Shown one piece after another: positions 7,779-16,440 of a DNA stretch of 48,135 nucleotides; within the stretch, counting starts at the first letter, position 1, and every line of letters begins with the position of its first letter. The position numbers were made by a program, and so were the translations under genes. The notes beneath the pieces are model-generated. The model did not search any database. It worked only from the letters and a program-made list of their open reading frames with translations, and had not been told where the DNA came from. Origin of the DNA: Candidatus Poribacteria bacterium (GTDB lineage: Bacteria; Poribacteria; WGA-4E; WGA-3G); NCBI GenBank assembly GCA_022394755.1, contig JAGFCA010000037.1, forward strand, positions 1 through 48,135. The letters run 5' to 3'.

Positions 7779-8876
7779 ATGAGGAATTTATTAGTACTTT
7801 GCATTTTTCTATTGATAGGGATGGTTGTATTTGCGGACATCTCAGTTGCTGCAAATCGCATCGTTTTCAAGCCCCCCTTGACCGAGAAACAGATGTTAGA
7901 ATGGCTGAAAGAAAAAAACTATGATGCAGAAACCCTCCCTGACGGTAGGTACCGCATATATTATCTTGAACCCGATCCGAAAGGCAAGATAATTAAAAAC
8001 GGTTCCCACTTTACTGTCTTTACATTTGATTGGGGACCTCGCGGGGATATAGCGAATGTCATGATCTCGTCTTCAGTAGAATTGGTAAAGATGAGTAGCA
8101 CATCTTCCACAAATAAGTTACCTACTTTTCGCTATCGCTATCACATCAAAAGTCTAAAAACTAGTCAACAACCAGTTAGTTCGCTTCGGGTTAATACACC
8201 CGATCTTCCTAGAAGTTGGCATCGTAACATCTTAAACCCACCGGAGTGGCACAACATGGGACAATCACATAAGAAGCGTGGTTACAACGGGATTGCTTGG
8301 CTCCATAGCGGGAAAACTGGGAGTTATGGACTTCCACCCGGAACATCCCAAGATGGTTTTGCGCTTCAATGTCAGAGTGTACCAGGTATTACCGTTGCCC
8401 ATGTTTGGACAACGGGTCGCGATATGAATGGCGTGGATGGTGTCAATACCCTTCATGACCCACAAACTGCACCGCGCGGTCCTGTCGTCGGTCCTGTTTC
8501 TATTCCTTCAAAAACAAGTCCGTTGGAACTTACACATAGGTTAGAAACTCTTACCATTCAGAGTATCGAGTTAGGATGGCTGGATGAGATCGCGGCAGTA
8601 CCGCTACAGCAACACATAGCCAACATCCGGACTGCGTTTGAAAAAAACGCCGGTCTCCAGTCTCAAGCAAAACGAACAATTCAAGAGTTTATCGCAGTGC
8701 TGAATGCACTAGAGAAACAAAGCAAATTGAATTTCAAACAGACAGGGACAATGTTGTCCCCTTCAGGATCACCTTCTGCAGAAATACAGATTCAGATGGG
8801 ATTGGAACCACCTATCATAGAGGAAGCAATTACACTATTGAAGACCAATGCAGAGTATCTCTTGACGCGATTCTAA
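7779..8876 (+). CDS. Secreted protein of unknown function with C-terminal helical domain
   Basis: This 365-residue protein follows a good ribosome site (AAGGAG at 7766). Residues 1-25 are a signal peptide with probable cleavage after SVAA. Residues about 30-125 look like a mixed alpha/beta domain (LTEKQMLEWLKEKNYDAETL, then VFTFDWGPRGDIA). Residues about 150-240 are rich in Gly, Pro and Trp with little predicted helix (WHNMGQSHKKRGYNGIAWLH). The C-terminal 115 residues are helical: LTHRLETLTIQSIELGWLDE, then TIQEFIAVLNALEKQ, then EEAITLLKTNAEYLL. This layout is reminiscent of FIMAH-type helical domains on surface proteins, but that comparison is from memory and weak. I do not recognise the family. 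It stands alone between the Gfo/Idh gene and a truncated pseudogene. Confidence 0.75.
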   Translation: MRNLLVLCIFLLIGMVVFADISVAANRIVFKPPLTEKQMLEWLKEKNYDAETLPDGRYRIYYLEPDPKGKIIKNGSHFTVFTFDWGPRGDIANVMISSSVELVKMSSTSSTNKLPTFRYRYHIKSLKTSQQPVSSLRVNTPDLPRSWHRNILNPPEWHNMGQSHKKRGYNGIAWLHSGKTGSYGLPPGTSQDGFALQCQSVPGITVAHVWTTGRDMNGVDGVNTLHDPQTAPRGPVVGPVSIPSKTSPLELTHRLETLTIQSIELGWLDEIAAVPLQQHIANIRTAFEKNAGLQSQAKRTIQEFIAVLNALEKQSKLNFKQTGTMLSPSGSPSAEIQIQMGLEPPIIEEAITLLKTNAEYLLTRF

Positions 8877-8913
8877 GTCATTTTCCATTACTTAATGATA
8901 TGGAGGAACAGAT

Positions 8914-9000
8914 GTGAAGGATTTTGAGTTTTATGAACCTACGGCTCTTGTGGAAGCCTCGCAACTGTTTGCCTAAGAACACACGCAGCTCCTTGCTGGC
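8914..9000 (+). pseudogene. Truncated copy 1 of the start of the FAD-binding hydroxylase subunit gene
   Basis: From the GTG at 8914 the sequence matches the first 29 or so codons of the intact gene at 16526 (FEFYEPTTLAEASQLFA) at high identity. Codon 21, CAA in the intact gene, is TAA here at 8974-8976. At about 9000 the match ends at CTTGCTGGC and runs into a repeat beginning GCGTATTGTATACGCG. The same nonsense codon and the same junction occur in the copy at 12570, so one copy came from the other. The upstream promoter region is not shared with this copy. Confidence 0.8.
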
Positions 9001-9112
9001 GCGTATTGTATACGCGTCTACAAGGGAAATAAAAGTTTTTGGAGAATTTGCAGAAAAATCTGCAATTGCGATTAACTTTTTCTATTTAAGACTGATATAT
9101 AAGTTAAGAGTA
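8998..9112. repeat. Dispersed repeat C joined to the truncated gene copies
   Basis: The segment GCGTATTGTATACGC, then GGGAAATAAAAGTTTTTGGA, GAATTTGCAGAAAAATCTGC, AATTGCGATTAAC and TATTTAAGACTGATA is shared by 8998-9105, about 12653-12756 and, diverged, 15399-15500. GCGTAT-TGT-ATACGC at the left end and GCAGA..TCTGC in the middle can form hairpins. It encodes nothing recognisable and marks the breakpoint of the truncated hydroxylase gene in all three places. The rest of the gap to the STAS gene (9113-9388) shows nothing recognisable. Confidence 0.65.
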
Positions 9113-9388
9113 AATCAAAAATCAGTATCCGGTGTTTCCTCTGCAGTGTTTATCTCTGAATTTGGATTCGGCATTTTCCGGAATTCCCTGCAGATTATCA
9201 TTATCCATTAGAATTCACTTTCCAACTTCAAAGCATTAGAGGTGAATTAATAGCACGGTTCAGACTAAAAATCTGGAAACAGAGGTTAGAGATATTATGG
9301 GTAGAAATATCCTAAAGACAAAGTTCTACCATTTTAAAATATATTGTCGCATGATGGTGGAGATTCTGCAGGGTCAATCTCCAATGTC

Positions 9389-9487
9389 GCGACCTGGAGG
9401 TCGCTCCTACAGAAAATAGTTTTCTATAATATTCAATTCTATGAAATTTATGTGATGGCATATTATTTATTAGAATTGGTATAAGTT
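9389..9487. repeat. Hairpin GCGACCT-GG-AGGTCGC with dispersed flanking sequence
   Basis: A perfect 7-bp hairpin at 9389-9404 is followed by CTCCTACAGAAAATAG and a stretch that recurs near 47590-47672 (CTACAGAAGATAG.., AATATTCAATTC.., ATATTATTTATT..GGTATAA). A further start of this unit lies at the window's right edge (48118-48135). It is another intergenic repeat family of the hairpin-plus-tail kind. Confidence 0.55.
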
Positions 9488-9521
9488 AATAAGGAAACAT
9501 ATATAAATGACGAGGTGAGTT

Positions 9522-9869
9522 ATGGAAACGGTGACTTATTTGAAAGATGGGGTGTTGATATTAGAACCGAGTGGTAAGATCATTGGTGAAGCTATACCAA
9601 AGTTACGGCAAATTCTGCTGAAATATGTAGATACGACTCAGACACCTTCTATTCTTATCAACTTTGCGCGTGTGCATAAAATGGATAGTGCAGGGTTAGG
9701 TGTGTTTATCACTGCATACAACATGGCACGTGCAAAAGGGGGTCGCATAGGTATTATCAATGTCGACAAACATATCAAAAACTTGATTGTTCGAAGTCGA
9801 CTGATACGCATTTTTGAACGTTTCGACTCTGAAGAGGCATCTTTATCAGCTTTATCAGAATCGATATAA
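9522..9869 (+). CDS. STAS-domain protein (anti-sigma factor antagonist-like)
   Basis: This single-domain 115-residue STAS protein resembles SpoIIAA/RsbV. It starts VTYLKDGVLILEPSGKIIGE, has ILINFARVHKMDSAGLGVF with the phosphorylatable Ser at residue 56 in the DSAGLG loop, and ends with the RIGIINVDKHIKNLI helix-strand. Such proteins bind an anti-sigma kinase when unphosphorylated and so release a sigma factor, or they form part of a phosphatase-kinase switch. No kinase or sigma gene lies nearby, so its partners are elsewhere. The ATG at 9522 has a good ribosome site (GAGGTGA at 9513). The next gene starts 46 nt later and may be cotranscribed. Confidence 0.93.
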   Translation: METVTYLKDGVLILEPSGKIIGEAIPKLRQILLKYVDTTQTPSILINFARVHKMDSAGLGVFITAYNMARAKGGRIGIINVDKHIKNLIVRSRLIRIFERFDSEEASLSALSESI

Positions 9870-9915
9870 CAGTATTTTATTAGCGTTTATTGACAATAGT
9901 CAAAGGGGTGTTCTG

Positions 9916-10680
9916 ATGTATCGTGAATTTTTGACAAACAAGTGGGTGCTAAGTGGTATTGTCTTCTTGATATTGTTTAGTTTTTCGTGTTTTCTCTGGT
10001 ATGAATACGAGACGGCACCTTACAAACAAGAGGCAATTGAAACTGCTGAACTACTTCTACAACGGAAGACTCCATCAAATATAGGTAGCGAGATGGAGCA
10101 AGCAACGAATTCAAGTGCTTTAGATAACACAACCCAAAACGCGGAGAAACCTGTAACGCAAACGAGAACTGAAACCGTTGACAAGATCACTGGTGTGGAA
10201 GTCGCACAAGAAAAACAGACTGAACCGTCAACAGATAACGTAGTTGAATCGGATGTTCGTGTTTCTCCTTTTGGGTTTGGTCCCTATCCGAAAATACCAG
10301 AAGGGTTTCCTGAACCAGATATATTTGATAGCCTTGAAACGATGGGGAATTCAGATATGCGTAAAGCACTTGAGTTACAAAAAAGGTTGATTGTTGAATT
10401 TTACAAACAAGGTATATCACTTGAAAATGTTGGGGTTAGAGGCAAGTCTGATGGCAGAGTGTATCTCAGTTATCCTAATGTTGTTTATGTAACATGGGAT
10501 TATTGGACAGACGAGGATGGGATTACTCACAAATACGCGGGGGTTGTACGAGGACATCCCGATGCTACAAGTATCTCAAAACCTTTCCTCGATAAAGGTG
10601 AAATGCCCCCTGATATAACTGTTTACGAATTACCCGATGGTTACGTTGATGCCTATGAAGTGTTAGGCTTAGCTCGATAA
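9916..10680 (+). CDS. Membrane-anchored protein of a local paralogue family (copy 1)
   Basis: This 254-residue protein starts at the ATG at 9916 behind AAAGGGGTG; an upstream in-frame extension to 9814 lies inside the STAS gene and is rejected. Residues about 12-32 form one membrane segment (SGIVFLILFSFSCFLW), followed by YEYETAPYK. A polar Thr/Glu/Gln linker (residues 35-110) leads to the family motif SPFGFGPYPKIPEGFPEPD near 116-135. The C-terminal domain is about 115 residues, with LELQKRLIVEFYKQGI, YPNVVYVTWDYWTDEDGITH and MPPDITVYELPDGY. Two relatives lie downstream: a dead near-identical copy (11194-11957) and a diverged one (13215-13973). Function is unknown. Topology suggests a single-pass protein with its globular domain outside the cytoplasm. 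Each member is followed by a small secreted-protein gene. Confidence 0.75.
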   Translation: MYREFLTNKWVLSGIVFLILFSFSCFLWYEYETAPYKQEAIETAELLLQRKTPSNIGSEMEQATNSSALDNTTQNAEKPVTQTRTETVDKITGVEVAQEKQTEPSTDNVVESDVRVSPFGFGPYPKIPEGFPEPDIFDSLETMGNSDMRKALELQKRLIVEFYKQGISLENVGVRGKSDGRVYLSYPNVVYVTWDYWTDEDGITHKYAGVVRGHPDATSISKPFLDKGEMPPDITVYELPDGYVDAYEVLGLAR

Positions 10681-10705
10681 ATAAAATAATTAAAAGGAGA
10701 ATCAA

Positions 10706-11097
10706 ATGAAATATCTAAAGGTTTCTATCATCATCATAGCGTTTGCAGCATTATTAGTATTACCCGCTCAACACACTGGCAAGGTCCCTACCAAGCCCAT
10801 GCGACTATCGTGAAAGTAAGGGCACAGATAACGGCATCTGCCACAACGCAGGCGTCTGCTAATGCCCGTGATGGATACTATATGTGTTCTACTTGGGTGA
10901 AAGGTAAGGCGGGTAAACCTGATAGTGGTTATTTTGCACAAAGCCCCGAAAATGGGAGTTCAACGAAACACGGACGTGGGAGAGATAAACGCAATTGTTA
11001 TGCGGACGCGACGACATACGGCTATGACATAGGCAAACAGAACACTTTTACGATTCACATTCAGATCCACCATAAACATTTCAGTTTATTGACATAA
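10706..11097 (+). pseudogene. Frameshifted gene for a small secreted protein
   Basis: An ATG at 10706 with AAGGAGA upstream starts a clear signal peptide (MKYLKVSIIIIAFAALLVLP), and that frame stops at 10808-10810. A second frame carries on as HWQGPYQAHATIVKVRAQIT and continues through ATTQASANARDGYYMCSTWV to 11097. Joining the two needs a one-base change just after the signal peptide, around 10770-10790. The mature part has two Cys residues (YYMCSTW and KRNCYAD) and is rich in Gly, Ser and Lys. I do not recognise it. It may be a pseudogene or a sequencing error; a second frameshifted secreted gene sits in the equivalent place at 13986. Confidence 0.5.
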
Positions 11098-11133
11098 CTG
11101 TATAGACTCCGTTGTGAAATATATCTTGTTGTG

Positions 11134-11163
11134 TGGGCAGGTAGCCGATGTGTTACCTGCCCA
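11134..11163. terminator. Terminator-like hairpin
   Basis: TGGGCAGGTA at 11134-11143 pairs perfectly with TACCTGCCCA at 11154-11163 around a 10-nt loop. It follows the end of the secreted-protein gene by 36 nt and precedes the duplicated membrane-protein gene. There is no long T-run after it, so termination is probable rather than certain. Confidence 0.5.
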
Positions 11164-11193
11164 TATACAAACAATAATCAAAGGAGTGTTCTG

Positions 11194-11957
11194 ATGTATC
11201 GTGAATTTTTGACAAACAAGTGGGTACTAAGTGGTATTGGCTTCTTGATATTGTTTAGTTTTTTGTGTTTTCTCTGGTATGAATACGAGACGGCACCTTA
11301 AAAACAAGAGGCAATTGAAACTGCTGAACTACTTCTACAACGGGAGACTCCATCAAATATAGGTAGCGAGAGGAGTAAGCAACAAATTCAAGTGCTTTAG
11401 ATAACACAACCCAAAACACAGAGAAACTTGTAACGCAAACGAGAACTGAAACCGTTGACAAGATCACTGGTGTGAAAGTCGCACAAGAGAAACAGACTGA
11501 ACCGTCAACATATAAGGTAGTTGAATCGGATGTTCATGTTTCTCCTTTTGGGTTTGGTCCCTATCCGAAAATTCCAGAAGGGTTTCCTGAACCAGATATA
11601 TTTGATAGCCTTGAAACGATGGGGAATTCAGATATGCCTAAAGCACTTGAGTTACAAAAAAGGTTGATTGTTGAATTTTACAAACAAGGTATATCACTTG
11701 AAAATGTTGGGGTTAGCGGTAAGTCTGATGGCAGAGTGTATCTGAGTTATCCTAATGTTGTTTATGTAACATGGGATTATTGGACAGACGAGGATGGGAT
11801 TACTCACAAATACGCGGGGGTTGTACTAGGACATCCTGATGCTACAAGTATCTCAAAACCTTTCCTCGATAAAGGTGAAATGCCTCCTGATATAACTGTT
11901 TACGAATTACACGATGGTTACGTTGATGCCTATGAAATGTTAGACTTGGCTCGATAA
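11194..11957 (+). pseudogene. Dead tandem duplicate of the membrane-anchored paralogue (copy 2)
   Basis: The sequence from about 11170 to 11957 is nearly identical to 9890-10680, including the ribosome site and start. The TAC codon of TAPYKQ in copy 1 is TAA here at 11299-11301. A single T is missing near 11372 (GAGATGGAG became GAGAGGAG), shifting the frame. The rest is open from about 11472 and keeps the FGFGPYPKIPEGFPEPD motif and C-terminal domain almost unchanged. A protein restarting at the GTG at 11472 would lack the membrane anchor. High identity means the duplication is recent. Confidence 0.85.
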
Positions 11958-12455
11958 TTATGATAACAGGACTTACGCAAAATTACAAAATGTGTTATTC
12001 TTATTGGTTATGAACACATTTATACATTCTAAAAAGAAGCACGACGTATTCTTCGATTATTGTCAATATTTGTTTTCAAGTTTCACTGATTTTATACAAA
12101 CCTATTTTGCTAAGTATACAGACCGTTTGAGCCATGATCAACCCAATCACTTCCATCTTAAATAATACCATTTCTTTAAATGATTCTCCTATGATTAGTT
12201 GATATTTATGTTTTGACATACTACACAAACTGGAAGTTTGTGCTACATTAAAGAGATTCTATTAATGAGACTTTAATTACCAGAAATGATATAAGTTCTG
12301 ACCAGACCTGATTTAAACACCCTTCCACTAAACATTCAGTTTTTCAGTTGCAATTTCCAAATTTCAATCATTTTTGCGTTTCCAATGTAAAATTTGATCA
12401 TTTTCTTTTATCTGTGTTAGGTCAGTATGGATTGTATAACCAAACCTATTTAAGG
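11958..12455. other. Intergenic, no gene seen
   Basis: These 500 bp hold a lone AGGACTTACGCA end (11966-11977) without a visible partner. The remainder is AT-rich, has no open frame with a recognisable domain and shows no strong hairpin. Confidence 0.6.
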
Positions 12456-12484
12456 TTGACAAATACCCGTAATTCAAGTATCCT
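12456..12484 (+). promoter_or_regulatory. Duplicated copy of the hydroxylase operon promoter
   Basis: TTGACA at 12456-12461, a 17-nt spacer and TATCCT at 12479-12484 lie in a segment of about 120 bp (12451-12570) almost identical to 16408-16527 upstream of the intact hydroxylase operon. Here it drives only the truncated copy at 12570 and whatever follows. Confidence 0.6.
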
Positions 12485-12569
12485 TATAAGTGCGTTTTTA
12501 CAATATTTATGTATAAAATTTCAATAATAATTCAAGTCCTTTTAGATTAGAGAGAACGAAGGAGTAAAT

Positions 12570-12656
12570 GTGAAGAATTTTGAGTTTTATGAACCTACGA
12601 CTCTTGCGGAAGCCTCGCAACTGTTTGCCTAAGAACACACGCAGCTCCTTGCTGGC
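12570..12656 (+). pseudogene. Truncated copy 2 of the start of the FAD-binding hydroxylase subunit gene
   Basis: The GTG at 12570 behind AAGGAG begins 20 codons identical in sense to the intact gene (FEFYEPTTLAEASQLFA), then TAA replaces CAA at codon 21. Similarity continues to CTTGCTGGC near 12656 and breaks into dispersed repeat C. Unlike the copy at 8914, this one also keeps the full promoter region. Together they show duplication of promoter plus gene start, a nonsense change, a junction with repeat C, and a further duplication. Confidence 0.85.
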
Positions 12657-13214
12657 GCGTATTGTATACGCGTCTACAAGAAGGGAAATAAAAGTTTTTG
12701 GAGAATTTGCAGAAAAATCTGCAATTGCGATTAACTTTTCTATTTAAGACTGATAGGAGTAAGAGTAAGTCATAAATCAATGTCAAGCGTTTCCTCAGAA
12801 ATGGATGTGTAAATAATTTTGTCACTATATCAATACCTTCACCAATTATCTGAGTTTTAGTTGAATTGTGTCATAGTTAGTAAGACCGATTACTCAGAGA
12901 AGTTCAGAGATTTCATAAATTAAATAACTTCAGGTTTTTGCGGAAGTCATTTTTATTCCTGTATAGACCAAAATTCCATACCATTCGATTTTATGAGTGA
13001 ACACAGACTAACAGTCTTTGGGACAACACTGATCAGAATCGATGGATTTTTACTGGATAAGTAGCAACTTAGGTTAACTTATGAAACATCAGCCGTTTTT
13101 TAGGATGGCATTGTTAGTCGGTTGGGTATACCAACCTTCTAAATGGACTACACGATAGAAACAATGACGCTATACACCGCACAAGTATAGTAGAACAAAA
13201 ATTGGAGGTAGAAA
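12653..13214. other. Repeat C copy followed by featureless intergenic sequence
   Basis: 12653-12756 is the second copy of dispersed repeat C (GGGAAATAAAAGTTTTTGGA and following). From 12760 to 13200 no gene, strong hairpin or recognisable repeat was seen. The ribosome site GGAGGT for the next gene is at 13204-13209. Confidence 0.6.
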
Positions 13215-13973
13215 ATGTATCACGACATTTTTACCAATAAATGGATGCTCGGAGTTATTAGTTTTATACTAATCCTATCAGGAGTCTGTTATTTCTATTA
13301 TCAATGGACCACAGCCCCCTATAGAAAACAGGTATCTGAGAGTCAACGAACTACAAAGACTACAAAACCGATTGAACAGTCAACCCAAACATTTTCACCT
13401 GGAGAAACAGCAGCAAGACTTGCAGAAGCTGAAGGTAAGAATAAAGTTGTATTCTATCTCGACAAACCTTTAAAGAAAAAAGGTGAAATTCTGCGAACTG
13501 ACGTAGCTGAAACCATAAAACAAGAAGAAACTACGCAATCGGATACCGATTTCTCCCCGTATGGTTTCGGACCCTATCCGGAAATACCGGCAGATTTTCC
13601 CTTTCCTGTTGAGTGGGAATTTCCCGGGAGTGACGCAGACCATGAACTTATGGCCCGCGTTGCTATCAAACTATGGACCCAAGGTATAGAAACCATGGGT
13701 GCTACAGTGGAAGACGGTTTGGTATATCCGAATTACATTGACACAGTCTATATCCGTTGGACTGAAACGACTGCTGACGATGGTACCCCTATCCAATATA
13801 TAAATGAGCTTGGGGGTTATCCACCAGCCTGTCTACGTATCGTAGAAAACAATATTGCGAGACTCGGTGAAAGAGGTACGATGACCGCTGCAGATATCCC
13901 TCCAGATGTCATAGTGAAACTTTATGATGAAGCTGGAATTGATCCCTATACTTTTTTGGAACTACCAAAATAG
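13215..13973 (+). CDS. Membrane-anchored protein of the local paralogue family (copy 3, diverged)
   Basis: This 252-residue protein has the same plan as the gene at 9916. It has a short cytoplasmic start (MYHDIFTNKWMLGV), one membrane segment at about 12-30, then YYQWTTAPYRKQ and a polar linker to about residue 112. The motif SPYGFGPYPEIPADFPFP follows, then a C-terminal domain with IKLWTQGIETMGATVEDGLV, YIDTVYIRWTETTADDG and IPPDVIVKLYDEAG. Sequence identity to copy 1 is modest apart from these motifs, so it is an older duplicate. The ribosome site is GGAGGT. Function is unknown. It is followed after 12 nt by a signal-peptide gene, as copy 1 is, so the two probably form a recurring pair. Confidence 0.75.
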   Translation: MYHDIFTNKWMLGVISFILILSGVCYFYYQWTTAPYRKQVSESQRTTKTTKPIEQSTQTFSPGETAARLAEAEGKNKVVFYLDKPLKKKGEILRTDVAETIKQEETTQSDTDFSPYGFGPYPEIPADFPFPVEWEFPGSDADHELMARVAIKLWTQGIETMGATVEDGLVYPNYIDTVYIRWTETTADDGTPIQYINELGGYPPACLRIVENNIARLGERGTMTAADIPPDVIVKLYDEAGIDPYTFLELPK

Positions 13974-13985
13974 TAGGAAACACAA

Positions 13986-14526
13986 ATGAGAAGAATACTC
14001 GCTTTTACACTTACTGTAGTACTACTACTTAGTGTAGGTGCTTTCGCATATAACCGTACAGAATACAAGAAAACTTCAAAACGGTATCAATGACATCGTT
14101 CACAAAGCATACGGTTACCTGATGGCAAGCGGTTATAAAGGTACGTGGAGCCTAAAAGTTTATGCACCAAACTCCAGTGATAATTTCGACCAGTCCGGAA
14201 AATGGTGGGCAGGCGTATATAAAGAGAAAAGAGCAAAATATACCGAAGAACATCGCGAAAAAGACGATGATGGAAATATTATCAAAGATTTTGAGGAAGC
14301 AGATGTCCATAGAGATGATTGGGTATACTACGCGATCGATTATTTCCAAAGTGAAGCCAACGCGCAAGTTACCGGTACACCTTGGAGTGGGTCCGAGGGT
14401 GATGGGAACTTTCGTTCCCAAGCAGAAGCGAAAAAATCTAGTAATACCGCTGGGATTACATGGAAATGTGACCGATCCGGTACAAGTGATTATCATAATG
14501 GCCAAAAGTGTCGTAAGTGCAACTAA
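13986..14526 (+). pseudogene. Frameshifted gene for a small secreted protein (partner of copy 3)
   Basis: The ATG at 13986 starts a signal peptide (MRRILAFTLTVVLLLSVGAF, then AYNRTEYKK), and that frame stops at 14091-14093. The +1 frame continues as LQNGINDIVHKAYGYLMASG to 14526, about 145 residues, ending in a Cys cluster (ITWKCDRSGTSDYH.., KCRKCN). Removing one A from AAGAAAAC near 14072 would join the frames as NRTEYKKLQNGIND. That points to a recent one-base insertion in an A-run or a sequencing error. The mature part is rich in Lys, Asp and Trp (GKWWAGVYKEKRAKY). Not recognised. Confidence 0.55.
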
Positions 14527-14537
14527 TTATACCTAAC

Positions 14538-14907
14538 AGGACTTACGCATTTTATCTAAAATTACTATAGTTTGGACAATTTTTGTGGGGTGCTTCACTT
14601 TTTATCAAAGTGTTCTGGTTATTCGTCAATTGTCTAAAACCAAATATACTCAGAGAAAAATGAAATCGGATAGAAAAAAGAATAATCCGCGCAGGATAAA
14701 AGGTGTATCGCTTAAACTGTCCAAACTATAGTAAATTTACTAATATCAAATTAACTGATTTCTAATCTACCGGTGCGGGGAATCAGGAATCAGAATCAAC
14801 GGTATGAACGCCTTTAGATATTCCCCGGGAAACCGCACCTACCGTGGGGAAATAAGACATATCCTGTTAATTTGGCATACCCTTTATCAGTGGAATGCGT
14901 AAGTCTT
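14538..14907. mobile_element. Nested element bounded by AGGACTTACGCATT inverted repeats
   Basis: AGGACTTACGCATT at 14538-14551 faces AATGCGTAAGTCTT at 14894-14907, 13 of 14 bases matching. It encloses a 173-bp MITE-like element (14562-14734) and a GAATCAACGGTATGAA..TTCCCCGGG repeat near 14796-14831. No transposase frame is present. The same ends bound 4249-4464. It is probably a non-autonomous mobile element carrying a second inserted one. Confidence 0.5.
14562..14734. mobile_element. MITE-like element with 17-bp perfect terminal inverted repeats
   Basis: TTACTATAGTTTGGACA at 14562-14578 is the exact inverse complement of TGTCCAAACTATAGTAA at 14718-14734. The element is 173 bp and has no coding capacity. 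A relative with the same ends lies at 45229-45432. The TA dinucleotides at the ends would fit TA target duplication by an IS630/mariner-type transposase, which is inference; no such gene is in the window. Confidence 0.65.
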
Positions 14908-14927
14908 ACCTATAAAGGATTTATTCT

Positions 14928-15281
14928 ATGAAGAAACTTTTCTTGATCCCTATTTATCTCATTGTTTCGGTTTTAATGGGAATATTCTGGTATTACCTTG
15001 TGGTGCCATATATCTATTATATTACCGCAGCAGATGAATCTATGAAAGACCGGATGCAAGGGGATCTGATTGAATTCTATGGTATTGCACGAGAGACAGT
15101 TTTGCCTGCGAAAGAAAATATACCTTACACACTATCAGAAACTGTCGCTATACTTTTAGGCAAAGTCGGATCTTACGGTATATGGATATGGTTATTGATA
15201 AGCATTTCATTGAGTATCTGGTCTATCCATCGGTACATACAATCTAAGCATCAACACGCTATAAGTAAACCACCAATTTGA
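14928..15281 (+). CDS. Small membrane protein, two transmembrane segments, unknown
   Basis: This 117-residue protein follows AAAGGA at 14914. Residues 5-30 (LIPIYLIVSVLMGIFWYYLV) and about 80-103 (GIWIWLLISISLSIWSI) are membrane segments. They flank a 45-residue loop with MKDRMQGDLIEFYGIARETV, probably outside the cytoplasm. No family is recognised. It stands alone between a MITE-like element and a long repeat region, so context gives no clue. Confidence 0.6.
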   Translation: MKKLFLIPIYLIVSVLMGIFWYYLVVPYIYYITAADESMKDRMQGDLIEFYGIARETVLPAKENIPYTLSETVAILLGKVGSYGIWIWLLISISLSIWSIHRYIQSKHQHAISKPPI

Positions 15282-16411
15282 TCGTTCAACGTGGTTTATC
15301 AACCTCTTTGAAAGGAATCGCAGTTGTCATAATAGATACACAATAGGTTTGGTTGGAAATAGTTCTCAGTATTCAGTTATCAACGGTCAGTCCCCTTGCA
15401 GGCGCGTATTGTAGACTCGCCAGCATGAGGAATAAAACATTTTGGAGAATTTGCAGCAAATCTGCAATTGCTATTAATTTCTATTTAAGACTGATATAAT
15501 ATCATTTTCAATTGAAATAACTTCATTAAGATTTCCTTCTACATTAGGCTAATTTATTATAAGACTTATTTATTGAGAAATTTGGAGTCCCGTAGGGACG
15601 GAATGTTTATAGAATTATTCCACATATCTCTTGAGTCCTGTAGGGATGGAATGTTTATAGAATTATTCCACATATCTCTTGAGTCCCGGGGAACGTCTAA
15701 TGAGGATTAAGTAAATTTCTCGGTAATTCTAAAGTTATCCCAAACCCGGTAGGCGGTGAATGCCAAAAGGCATTCATACCGCTGATTCACCGCACTGGAT
15801 TTTTCCAAATTACCGAATTAATAAATTAATCTTCATAAGCCATAAGCCGTTCATACCGTTGATTCTGATTTGGTAGGGACGGAATGTCTATAACACAAAA
15901 CCCATACTTCATATAAATAAATTTCAATTAGTTAACTAACACAAGTCATTAAATTCGTATGAAATATACTTACTATCCAGCACATTTATCATCAAATGAA
16001 AACCATAAATTCCCTCCATACACACTTCAGTAAACTAATAGATAACATCCGTGATTCACGAAGAATTGGACTATTAAAATTATAAACCCTTATACAGTAA
16101 GGGTTCGTAAAATTGCTTCGTGCAGGTTTGCGTGAAAGTGTTATCATCTCACTGCGATAAATATTAACAACTTTTTGCCATTCATAACTATACAGACATC
16201 TAACATACGTACCTATTATATCTTACTTTGAAAGAACAAGAAGTGTTTTGTGTATCAAGAATTTAGAGAAATACGGTTATCAGATGGATACGTTGGAAAT
16301 TGAAGTAGCAATGTTTGTTAAAATGATTTTTGCGATAATTATTGGTATCTATACACAAAGACAGTGTCCTATTTATGCCAATAACTTTACATACTCTACA
16401 AGGATTTAAGG
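15282..16411. other. Repeat-rich intergenic region upstream of the hydroxylase operon
   Basis: No gene is seen in 1.1 kb. 15399-15500 is a diverged third copy of repeat C, preceded by CCTTGCAGGC, which recalls the truncated-gene junction. 15583-15700 holds family A hairpin repeats (two full, one cut). 15720-15816 is a small element with ends TCGGTAATT/AATTACCGA and internal hairpin GAATGCC-AAAA-GGCATTC at 15758-15775. A further family A fragment is at about 15872-15890. From 15900 to 16400 nothing recognisable was found. Confidence 0.6.
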
Positions 16412-16440
16412 TTGACAAATACTCGTAATTCAAGTATCCT
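16412..16440 (+). promoter_or_regulatory. Sigma70-type promoter of the molybdenum hydroxylase operon
   Basis: TTGACA at 16412-16417, a 17-nt spacer and TATCCT at 16435-16440 precede the FAD-subunit gene. The leader is about 80 nt. The whole segment is duplicated at 12451-12570, and conservation of both hexamers between the copies supports the call. Confidence 0.65.

Noticed and set aside
8924..9211. 95-residue frame over the truncated hydroxylase copy
   Set aside because: It is out of frame with the gene it overlaps, crosses the repeat junction and has no recognisable domain.
9814..9915. N-terminal extension of the membrane-anchored protein
   Set aside because: It lies inside the STAS gene; the ATG at 9916 has a ribosome site and matches the starts of the two paralogues.
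10706..14093. Programmed frameshifting joining signal peptide and mature part in the two secreted genes
   Set aside because: The two genes need shifts in different directions, and neither has a recognisable slippery site with a following structure.
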